64,000 nt of DNA from Pseudeuparius sepicola (taxonomy: Eukaryota; Arthropoda; Insecta; Coleoptera; Anthribidae). A program made the translations under genes and the position numbers. Below are positions 32,861-40,950 of the stretch, piece by piece. The stretch is taken from assembly GCA_963920635.1 (NCBI GenBank), contig OY987299.1, positions 66,074,692 to 66,138,691 of the forward strand, given 5' to 3'. How positions within the stretch are numbered: the stretch's first letter is position 1; each line of letters opens with the position of its first letter. The notes beneath the pieces were generated by a model. That model was not told where the DNA came from. It saw only the letters and a program-made list of their open reading frames with translations, and searched no databases.

Positions 32861-33605
32861 TTTCTAAAGTTATTTCATTTTTTCTAATAAAAAAAGGCTT
32901 AATTTTTTCTTCTCCACACCGTTCACGCCATCCATTTCTAGTATAAAAAATTATTTTATTTATAGTTGGATCTGTTAGTGTTGCCTTTTTAACATCCAAA
33001 AAACTTGTTGGTAACCACGATTCGTTAAAAAAATTCAAATAGGACACTTCATCCGAATAAGAATTTAAATAGAAAAAGCATTTATTTTCTTTTTCGATAG
33101 TGTTTAAAGGTAATCTGGACAAAAAATCCGCAGTGTTCTTTTCTGATGGTACGTATTGCATTTCGTAGTTGAAGGCCGACAATATATGTGCCCATCTTTG
33201 TAGACGATTTGCCTCAAAAATCGGGATTCCTTTTTTATTTTCGAAAATTACCAGTAAAGGTTTGTGGTCTGTAACTAAATAGAATTTCTGTGCGTAAATA
33301 TATTGGAAAAACTTTTTTACGCCAAAAATTATAGCCGCCGCTTCCTTTTCAATTTGAGAATAAGCAATTTCAGCTTTATTTGACAATCGCGATGCGAATG
33401 CAAAAGGTTTCTCAGTATTATCTTCATAAATGTGACTCAAAGTGGCTCCTAATGCATATTGCGATGCGTCAACTATTAATTTAATTTTTCTATTAGGATC
33501 CTGCGTCCATTCCCATCGAACATCTTTTTTTAGTAGATTGTAGAGTGGTTTTAAAATTGCAGAGGAATTTTTTAGAAACTTGCAATAAAAATTTAACATA
33601 CCCAA
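32820..33605 (-). pseudogene. G2 pol: RT connection and RNase H
   Basis: It begins at the conserved LGMLNFYCKFLKN segment after the RT thumb and contains RNase H motifs: LIVDASQYALGATL (first Asp), IEKEAAAIIFGV (Glu) and VTDHKPLL (Asp), then the VPSEKNTADFLSR segment with its terminal Asp. It ends by frameshift into integrase near 32,850. Upstream it is separated from RT by a stop at about 33,745. Confidence 0.85.
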
Positions 33606-33743
33606 AAAAGATTTTAATTGTGTAACAGATTCAGGACATGGAGCATTTTTTACAGCAATTACACGTTCTTCGGAAGTATGTAATCCGTCTTTGTCTATTT
33701 TATGTCCTAAATATTCTACGGAATTTTGAAATAAGAAACATTT

Positions 33744-35027
33744 TTATTTTTTTACTTTTAATCCACATTCCTGAAGTCGCCAAAAAACATATTCTAACCT
33801 TCTTAAATGTTCATTGTCATCTTTTCCCGTAACTAAAATATCCAGAAAAGTGTCCACTCCCGGGGAAACAAAAATTTGTACCATAATTTTTTGAAAAATA
33901 GCTGAAGCACATGTTATACCGTAAGGCAACCTAGTATATGAGAAAAGACCTTTGTGGGTGGAAATTGTTACCAGTTCCCGAGATTCTTCATTTAATACAA
34001 TTTGTTGGTATGCCTCGGACAAATCGATTTTTGAAAATTTTTGGCCACCCTGTAATTGTGTAAATAAATATTCAATACACGGTAAAGGAAATTGCTGATT
34101 TTCTAAATGAGGATTTAAAGTTATTTTAAAATCACCACAAATGCGTATACCTCCATTCGGTTTTAATACAGGAACTATAGGCGTGCCCCATTGTGAAAAT
34201 TCACGTGGTATCAGCACCCCATTATCAACCAACCTCTGTAGCTCTTTTTCTATTTTCGGCTTTAACGCAAAAGGTACAGGTCTGGGCTTGCAAAATTTTG
34301 GTATAGCCCCTTCTTTTAACTTTAAAGGCACTTTAAATTTTGTGAATTTACCCAATTTTCCATCAAAAATTGACGGGTACCTATTTATTAAATTCTTGGG
34401 GGACGAACCTTGAGTTACAACATTTAAGCAACTGTAGTTCGGGATAATTTTACTTATACCTAAGCCTAGTATTGCTAAATCATTTCGACCAATCAGTGGT
34501 GGTCCTCCATTTTGTACAATATAAATTTTTAACATGAAAAATTTATTTTCGAATTTTATATTTAATTTTACAAACCCTAAAGGCTCAAAAATAAATCCAA
34601 CATAATCTTTTAAAGATAGATCATTTGTATACAATTTTACTGATCCAAAATGTTTTTTAAATAATCTTTCCGAAATGGCGGAATGTGCAAACCCGGTATC
34701 GGCTTCGAAACTTATGGGAATATTTTCTACCAATAATTTTATGTAAATAGGCTTAATATTTCCATTAGAATCTGAATAAATATTATCAAACGCATAGCTT
34801 TTGTTTACATTGTAAGTTTGATCATTTCTAATTTTTTCCCTAATGCAAAAAATACTATCCTCGGCTATGTTTTGATCATTTGCATCATTGTTTGTAGATT
34901 TGGCTATAAAATTTTGAGTGACACAAGTCGATTTAGCAGCCTTCGTGGCGATGTTAGTACAAGCCCCGAATTGGGGATGTGCTGACTGAAGCTGCAAATG
35001 TACTGTTGGCTCCTGCCTGGACTTCAT
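33744..35027 (-). pseudogene. G2 pol: protease and reverse transcriptase
   Basis: The protease domain is in the N-terminal third (ISFEADTGFAHSAIS, with D-T-G as the active site) followed by PPLIGRNDLAILGL. RT follows with RPVPFALKPKIEKELQRLV, GGIRICGDFKITLNP, FSKIDLSEAYQQI (first catalytic Asp) and RLPYGITCASAIFQK. The YxDD box reads TFLDILVTG: one Asp of the pair is missing by an in-frame loss of one residue, so the polymerase is catalytically dead. The frame stops at KVKK-stop, after which the RT thumb continues in the same frame. Confidence 0.85.
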
Positions 35028-35844
35028 TTGTTGCTTCCCAAATCATTCCTATCTTTTTGATTTGGTTGATGTTACACCGTACTGATGATTGCCAAATAGC
35101 ATGAAACTCGTGTATGCGGTTACTAGTTTTTTTTTGTTTTCTAACTTTGAGTGCTTATGCCCATTATCACTTTTTCTTGTATTAACTTCGGCGTAACAGG
35201 CATATTTGCATGTTTTTATTTTATAACAAATTCTGCAACAATGGTGTTTTAACTAAAACCATCGTGTAAATTTGTTTCGTCGTGTGGCGCCAGTGGCGAT
35301 CGCTTGAAACAGCGCTATGCACAGTTCTTTAATATAGTGTTGGTCCAGATCAAACCTGAGACTATACAATGGTCAAACTGTGCAACAAACCCTCACATTT
35401 CAAATTCGTATTGAAACATGAAACCTGCCCTTATTATTGCGTTACGGAAGTGATATAGTGTTCAACTGAAAATATAATTTATTATTGAAAAATAACAGGA
35501 AATAAAATAGAAATACGAGTAATACAAAAATTAACATTTTTTGCCACTATAGATATCACATTAGCATAAGTTATAAAATAATCACAAATTAAAAACAAAC
35601 CTCCATTACAAATAAAAAATTATTAGGCGGGTGCATCCATTTTCAAGAATTCGAAAATATATTTTATTTTTTATCCGTTCACTCTCTTATTTTTTATCTT
35701 TGGAGGATATTTCGAGAGCGGGCAAAACAAATTCTGCCCGCCCAGCCTCCCCAGCTTCGACTTTGCCCCTACCACAACAGGAGGGCCCCCGCGGCTAAAT
35801 AAAAATGTATTTTTTTCTTTCTCAGCTCGGTTCCGCCCCCTCCT
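35028..35844 (-). other. Insertion/deletion-scrambled gag-pol junction of G2
   Basis: Gag homology stops near 35,930 (about residue 105) and protease begins near 35,000. The zinc-knuckle region is not seen. The sequence contains a GC-rich part (35,690-35,920) with GGTGCGCCACTGCACC and an A/T-rich part, probably a further insertion. Its borders are not clear. Confidence 0.45.
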
Positions 35845-36249
35845 TTATCGCTGTCCCCGACACGAACAAAACATAAGCATACTGTGCCCCTCCCATAAGT
35901 AAGTCCTGGGTGCGCCACTGCACCGGCACCTTTCTGTCTCTTCTCTTTTACCATTATAAAATTTTAATCTTTCAGCAAAATGTGATTTAACTGGCGTAAA
36001 ATGGTCCATCAGTAACTTGATCAATTCTTCATATGAGTTTGCTTCTGGTAACTGTGGTATGCACAAGTTTCTTACTAAAATATAGCAGTCTGCGGAGAGC
36101 AAATTTAACAATATAGCTCTTTTTTGCTCTGCTTCCGTTACTTTATTTGCTATGAAAAACTGCTTTAATCGTTCGCTGAATACACAAAATGATGACGTTT
36201 TAGGATCAAATGTACTTAAATATCCCAAAGTTCCTGCACTACTTGCCAT
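35845..36249 (-). pseudogene. G2 gag, capsid N-terminal part
   Basis: It starts MASSAGTLGYLSTFDPKTSS just inside the primer binding site, as expected for gag. Through YEELIKLLMDHFTPVKSHFAERLKFY it has the helix pattern of gypsy capsid proteins of the K02A2.6-like group. After about residue 105 the frame continues into unrelated sequence, so Gag is truncated. Confidence 0.75.
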
Positions 36250-36291
36250 TTTTTTCTTCTTCCCTATTAACTTACTAGGCTATTTTATAGG

Positions 36292-36313
36292 CTCTTAAAA
36301 CCTCGTCGCCATT
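36292..36313 (-). other. Primer binding site of G2
   Basis: On the minus strand, two bases after the 5' LTR end, the sequence reads TGGCGACGAGGTTTTAAGAG. TGGCGAC-type starts are normal for tRNA-primed gypsy elements. The primer tRNA was not identified. Confidence 0.6.
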
Positions 36314-36532
36314 TGTTATGTCTTGTGCAATAAAATAATATAATATGATATTAAGTTATAATTAGAAATAAGACAACCATTAACTTGAACAGTCTTCTGT
36401 ATTCCCAGTTCCCAAAATCGATATAAAAAGTAACAAGGTTTTTTATGATACAAAAACTCCCAACGATTTACTGTCTGTCCTAATTTATATACTATACCAA
36501 ATGTCCTTACAATATTTGTTAACCATATAACA
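36314..36532 (-). repeat. 5' LTR of G2
   Basis: It has the same ends as the 3' LTR and lacks about 10 bp (TTTATGCGC-type insertion at 31,518-31,528). Confidence 0.9.
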
Positions 36533-36537
36533 CCGAG

Positions 36538-36706
36538 TTTACGCTATTTTATCCGCTGTGTATGAAATAAATGTTGGTAAATTTAAAAAAAAAATTAGAG
36601 AAAAATTTCAGCAATAGCAAAAAAAATTATTAAGAAAAGTTGTTCAGAATGACCATCTCTTTTACCCAAAAAAAAGGATGCCAGTGATTTCAGACTCACT
36701 CTGTAT
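36538..36706. mobile_element. Right part of the MITE split by G2
   Basis: It contains the inverted counterpart of 31,204-31,300: TTCAGAATGACCATCTCTTTTACCC and ...GGATGCCAGTGATTT. It ends at TGTATACAGAGTG, where the next MITE starts. Confidence 0.7.
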
Positions 36707-36965
36707 ACAGAGTGTATCTTTGATAGGTACAGAAATTTTAACCACATAATCAGGGACGTCCATAAAGCCTGAAAATGAAAAAAAATTTTAGTCGATGTTT
36801 AGAAAATGGGGCAAATCGATCTTTATCCATGCTTAATGAATGCTACTGGACTCTCGCTAGAAGCGCTTAGTGGAGAGGTGTTACCTCTTCTCTAGTTGAT
36901 GGAGGGGAAATACGTTAGATTGTGAGAGGGAATACCGCGACGTTGTCGCATGTCAGAGTGGAATA
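36707..36965. mobile_element. Diverged copy of the 266-bp MITE
   Basis: In opposite orientation to 11,841-12,106, it shares CGATGTTTAGAAAATGGGGC, CTCGCTAGAAGCGCTTAG-type and GATGGAGGGGAAATACGTTAG words. The left end TACAGAGTGTATC is preserved; the right end has decayed. Confidence 0.75.
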
Positions 36966-37460
36966 AATCTGCTTGCAGAATGAGGTAGGAAAATTCCTGT
37001 TGGTAGGTATTCACCAAATAAATGTCGTTTGCTATGCCACGAACTGTTTATTGCTTTTTTCACGCGTGCACACAATAATTTAACAAACATGTCAACACCT
37101 AACTTTTTATCACTATACCGATATTTTTACCTAGGCAGCGGAAAGTTACAGAATGATACAAACATCTTTTACTGAGACTTACATTATCTTTTAGAAAACC
37201 CAACAATTTTTCATTCGATGTTTTGTCATAACAATAAGTAAGCCCTTTTTGAATAAAATAAATTTGTTGTAGTCTTTTGTGGAGTAGGTACCTACCTACC
37301 TAGTTTACAACTAAGTACTTATTTTCAGGCCGCAATTTGTTTCCTAATTGGCTACACTCAGATCCGAGTATTTTTGTGTTTTTGAATAGTTAGGCTTCGG
37401 TAAACTATTAGAAAAAAATATGGTGCGATTTGTTCAAACTTCAAACGCCGATATAGGGAA
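36966..37460. other. Unassigned stretch
   Basis: No gene or recognised repeat is visible. Confidence 0.4.
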
Positions 37461-37812
37461 ATTGGCAAATTACCGCGCGGTTTGAAAATTTTAATTTTTT
37501 TCAACCCTTAAAACGAGCAGACAAAGAAAACTGTTTACTCACAAAGTTACCCCCAAGTATGCCCTCTCTAGCTGCAGTATTGGTCTCATGAAACGGAACT
37601 GGAAAACTTGGAGTATTATCACTGTATTGGCAAATTACCGCGCAGTTTGACAAACTTTAATTTTTTCAACCCTTAAAACGGGCAGACAAAGAAAACTGTC
37701 TACACTCAATGTCACTTCTAAGTATGCCCTCTCTATCTGCAGTATTGGTCTCGTGAAACGGAACTGGAAAACTTGGAAAATTCTCATTGTGTTGGCAAAT
37801 TACCGCGCGGTT
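37461..37812. repeat. Tandem repeat, period about 165 bp, 2.1 copies
   Basis: TTGGCAAATTACCGCGC(G/A)GTTTGA recurs at about 37,462, 37,626 and 37,792, and the intervening AACGGAACTGGAAAACTTGG is repeated. The array ends about 80 bp before the Polinton-like element. The 86-aa minus-strand frame across it is a repeat artefact. Confidence 0.85.
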
Positions 37813-37919
37813 TGAAAACGTTACCCGAACACCGGCAATGTAAAAACTGTTTAGTTCTCGTCTAGACACTACACACCGACTGGCTGGATCTGTGCCAGTA
37901 GTAATACAAAGAGAGTACG

Positions 37920-38125
37920 GGCTCACTTTGACCTCAGTTGACCCCTTGATCCTGAGAGTCCCCTACGGCCCGAGGTCACGGGAGCAAAGTGGCTACGTCA
38001 TGCCCGAGGTCGCGTGACGTCACCGGATGACCCCAGTTGACCCCTAGATCCTGATAGGTTAACCTTTGACCTTTGGGCCACGTGTGACCCCCAGTTGACC
38101 CCCCCCCCACTCCAACGACGGGGCA
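37920..38125 (+). promoter_or_regulatory. Arm control region: TGACGTCA, AGGTCA half-sites, repeated CCCCCACTCCAACG
   Basis: TGACGTCA is at 38,015-38,022. A direct-repeat-1 nuclear-receptor site occurs at 38,060-38,072 (TAACCTTTGACCT, i.e. AGGTCA-A-AGGTTA on the other strand). GTTGACCCC/TGACCTC words recur at least five times, CACGTG is at 38,080, and CCCCCACTCCAACG occurs twice at 38,106-38,145. The same block is present in the right arm (51,125-51,345). The motif matches are direct; regulatory use is inferred. Confidence 0.5.
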
Positions 38126-38155
38126 ACCCCCACTCCAACGGCTTGGTGGGGTGAG

Positions 38156-38166
38156 GTCTATATATT
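38156..38166 (+). promoter_or_regulatory. TATA box of the left-arm two-ORF unit
   Basis: TCTATATATTCG lies about 75 bp before the ATG at 38,236; a start of transcription around 38,190 would fit. A second TTATATACA lies at 38,191-38,199. The right arm has the same arrangement at about 51,100-51,110. Confidence 0.6.
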
Positions 38167-38235
38167 CGTGCGCAAGAGCAGTTTTCCCGTTATATACACT
38201 TACAATTTCCCACAGTCTGATTTGCCGAGTTCAAA

Positions 38236-38544
38236 ATGCAGTCGTTCCTGAATCACCTGAACAAGAATTTGATCGTCAAGAAATTCGAAAGCGTTCAAAA
38301 TATGGACGTGGATGAAAATTTTCAAATCACGAGCGTGGACAAAGTGAACACGCAATACGGAGAGAAGGTCTACGTAGAGTTCGAAGAATTTAAGACGGTG
38401 CTGCCGCAACGATACACGGCCGAGTTTACGCCCCAACGGATCGAAGAAATTAATAGGGATATCGGTAACGGAAGGAGGTATTACATGAAGAGTCTTGGAC
38501 CCGTCGGCCGATCTACAAATATCGAATTTATTGTAGAACCATGA
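38236..38544 (+). CDS. Arm protein 1, 102 aa (left copy)
   Basis: ATG follows CGAGTTCAAA and a TATA box. The protein has a basic/hydrophobic start (MQSFLNHLNKNLIVKKFES), a beta-rich middle (KVNTQYGEKVYVEFEEFKTV) and the segment LPQRYTAEFTPQRIEEINRD, ending with G-rich turns and short strands. The YGEKV-x-V-(D/E)-x-(F)-x-(V)-x-LP-(K/Q)-RY layout resembles small OB-fold-like proteins that accompany invertebrate DNA viruses and Polinton-like elements; that likeness is from memory and unproven. A single-stranded-DNA-binding role would suit such an element. Its TGA overlaps the ATG of the next ORF. The right copy is identical in protein. Confidence 0.75.
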   Translation: MQSFLNHLNKNLIVKKFESVQNMDVDENFQITSVDKVNTQYGEKVYVEFEEFKTVLPQRYTAEFTPQRIEEINRDIGNGRRYYMKSLGPVGRSTNIEFIVEP

Positions 38545-38663
38545 CGAAGCTGGAGTACAGAAGAAAACTGCAACAATATTTGAAGAATTTAGAAGCATTG
38601 AAATATGAACTTATGTTATATGAAATTAAAATGAAGATAAAACATATTGACTTACACAATTAA
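38541..38663 (+). CDS. Arm protein 2, 40-aa coiled coil (left copy)
   Basis: Its ATG lies in the ATGA that ends arm protein 1 (38,541-38,544). This stop/start overlap suits termination-reinitiation on one mRNA. It has 40 codons, TAA at 38,661-38,663, and an AATAAA signal follows at 38,669-38,674. The peptide is lysine- and glutamate-rich with leucine/tyrosine spacing (LEYRRKLQQYLKNLEALKYE) that would form one amphipathic helix or coiled coil. The right copy differs at one codon (Ile to Phe near residue 29). Nothing known was recognised. It may be a partner of arm protein 1. The conserved frame in both arms argues for coding, but the arms are so alike that selection cannot be judged. Confidence 0.6.
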   Translation: MTKLEYRRKLQQYLKNLEALKYELMLYEIKMKIKHIDLHN

Positions 38664-38668
38664 TTTTT

Positions 38669-38674
38669 AATAAA
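38669..38674 (+). terminator. AATAAA polyadenylation signal, left arm
   Basis: It lies six bases after the TAA of arm protein 2 and has an inverted copy in the right arm near 50,594-50,599. Confidence 0.6.
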
Positions 38675-40213
38675 CGTTTAAAAATCTTTTGTTGTGTTTT
38701 TTATAAGAATCTTTGTGTTGAAGGGAAAACACCTGAAGCATCATATTATAATAAAACTCTCACTCTAAGCAATAATATCACTCTATTCCACTGTTATGTG
38801 TATACAGGGTGATTCTTAACTTATACACATAAATTTGGAAAATTGTAGGTTATGTCAAGTAATGGCTAATAATGAAAAAAAAAGTCTAATAAAATTGTTA
38901 TCGATAAGGTCTGCGTTTGTGATCTTATGAACCATAATTTTTAATTTATTTGTGCAAATAAACCCCGAATTGTTCAAGTACACAAAAATATAACTCAGCT
39001 GTTGCGTCGCATCGGGTTACTCGCTGCGAACGCGTGACCGCATAGTAAATATATAGTAAGAGAAAACACGTGGAATAGTTCACGACAGACGCCTGCTTTG
39101 TTTGGTCGAAGGCCTCCGTCCGACTGGCATGTAATTGCCCGAACAAAATCCACCCTTCCCCCTTGCACGCGTTTCGCGCATGCGCAGTTCCGCACTTTTG
39201 ATACCTATGAAAATTCGAAAAATTTTGAAAATTTTTTATTCAAAAAATGTAATTTTAAAAAGGTCCTGATCCTATAATCCCGATAACATTTTGGGAAATT
39301 TTCATTTTTTGACGGTAAAATGTACAAGACAAGACTCAGACGAATGTTTTATATACAAGTGCAGATAGAATTTTTTCGAGTGACTGATAAAAACATTATT
39401 ATAATAGTTAATCGGAAGGGCCCAGATAACATAGGAAATTTTGTTTGAACAAAATCTGTAAAAAAATCCAAGACGTGAAAATGTAGGTAGAATTTTCGAA
39501 TAAGTTTTGTATACCGGGAAAAATATATGTAAAGGTAAAAATAACGTCAGTTTCACTTGGAAAAAAATGATGAAAAAATTTCAGTAAAAAAAATACGATG
39601 TAGAGGTTGTACCAAAAAAAATTGGAAATAATTATTTATTCCAGTAAAATATACACAAGACCGAAAAAGGTAATTGCGCAGCTGTCCCATTTTATACACC
39701 CTAGCTGTTTCAGTTCATCTCGTTTGGAAAAATTTTAGGGGTTATTACTTTTTTAAATACCGGTTTCCTCAACCTTATTTGAAAGTAAATATTTTTTAGT
39801 TCCCCACAGAAGGAAATAATGACGATATTTTATACCGGTGGATTCAAAAAATATATAAGGTTAGGAAAAAACCTTGGTAGGCAAACGCGGCTCTGCTGAC
39901 CAGACAAAAAAAAAACCTTAGTCGACAAATAATGGCCTATAAGAAGGGTGCGTGATTCCACGTATCAGTTCGAGTGCTCCAAGATGCAAGTAAGTATATA
40001 CCAGCTGTCCCATTTTTAAACAGCTAGATATTTGGAAACCTTTCGTAAAAAAATTCCCAAGGATTACATGAGCAAAAGAAAGAAAAAAATGTAAATATAC
40101 CAGCTGTCCCATTTATAAACCGCTTGATATCTTGGAAACGAAAACTTATATAAAGGAAGTAAAAGCTATATCTTAATAGGCGGAGGACCGACTGTCATTC
40201 AGACAGGTGAAAA
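38675..40213. other. Non-coding part of the left arm with repeated AGCTGTCCCATTT motif
   Basis: GCAGCTGTCCCATTTTATA (39,678), CCAGCTGTCCCATTTTTAAA (40,001) and CCAGCTGTCCCATTTATAAA (40,102) occur here, and GGCTGTCCCATTTTATG at 41,384 just inside. A TACAGGGTGATTC word at 38,803 resembles a mariner-type MITE end and is also in the right arm. No credible gene is seen; short frames lack domains. Confidence 0.5.
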
Positions 40214-40612
40214 TTTTTTGTGATTTTTTGTAGAAGTTTTTTGCCAAAATTTTTTTTTGTCAATTTTTTTTTCGTCAAAATTTTTTTTTGTAAAATTTTT
40301 TTTTGCCAAAATTTTTTTTTGCCAAAATTTTTTTTTGGCAAAAATTTTTTTTACCAAAATTTTTTTTACCAAAATTTTTTTTTGCCAAATTTTTTTTTGC
40401 CAAATTTTTTTTTTGTCAAAATTTTTTTTGTCAAAATTTTTTTTTGCCAAATTTTTTTTTTGTCAAAATTTTTTTTTGTCAAAATTTTTTTTGTCAAAAT
40501 TTTTTTTTTTTAAATTTTTTTTGACATTTTTTTTGCCAAATTTTTTTTTTGTCGAATTTTTTTTTGCCAATTTTTTTTTTGCCAAATTCTTTTTCGACAA
40601 AATTTTTTTTGA
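40214..40612 (+). repeat. T-rich minisatellite, unit like TTTTTTTTGCCAAAA
   Basis: About 25 imperfect units of 14-18 bp alternate T runs with G(C/T)CAAAA. The right-arm counterpart (48,600-48,945) has fewer units. The Phe/Lys-rich frames that span it in three phases are artefacts of the repeat. Confidence 0.9.
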
Positions 40613-40950
40613 TACAAATATAATTGCTAACGTTTAATTTGTTTACCCCATTTACGAAAATGATAACAAAATTGGATCAGACAAGATGTTTTTTCGAAGT
40701 ATAGTTTTTAAACACAGGGTGCCACCACCGGTTTTACGATATAGGTTTCAAAATGCGACGCAAGTACATAAAAAAAATACCCTAGAGATAAGAAAACAAA
40801 ATACAACTCACCGAAAGATTCTTGATGATGTATAAAAAGAAATCAGGTTACATGTAATGCCCCAGACAGTAAAATAAACATCCCCGAGCTATCAGATATA
40901 ACCAAACATCATTTTTCTAACGGCACAGTCATTTTCACGGGAAAAACAAC

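Larger units (their letters stand above)
31423..36532 (-). mobile_element. Ty3/gypsy LTR retrotransposon (element G2), TSD CCGAG
   Basis: LTRs of 229 and 219 bp (31,423-31,651 and 36,314-36,532) start TGTTATGTCTTG and end CATATAACA. CCGAG is duplicated (31,418-31,422; 36,533-36,537). On the minus strand the order is LTR, PBS, gag, protease, RT, RNase H, integrase, polypurine tract, LTR. The LTRs are nearly identical apart from an approximately 10-bp indel, so the element is fairly young though its ORFs are broken. Confidence 0.9.
37897..40950. repeat. Left inverted arm, outer block
   Basis: It pairs with 48,262-51,373. Differences are few: single bases, a 100-bp segment absent here (present at about 50,060-50,160) and different repeat number in the T-rich minisatellite. 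The arm match stops at ...GGGAAAAACAACC. Confidence 0.85.

Noticed and set aside
37666..37926. 86-aa minus-strand frame
   Set aside because: It runs across the 165-bp tandem repeat and the border of the Polinton-like element.
40214..40612. CRISPR-like array of short repeats
   Set aside because: There are no unique spacers; units are low-complexity and the genome is eukaryotic.
40220..40637. Three overlapping Phe/Lys-rich ORFs (and mirrored ones at 48,591-48,945)
   Set aside because: They are open in several phases because the T-run/GCCAAAA repeat has no stops; the composition comes from the repeat, not from a gene.
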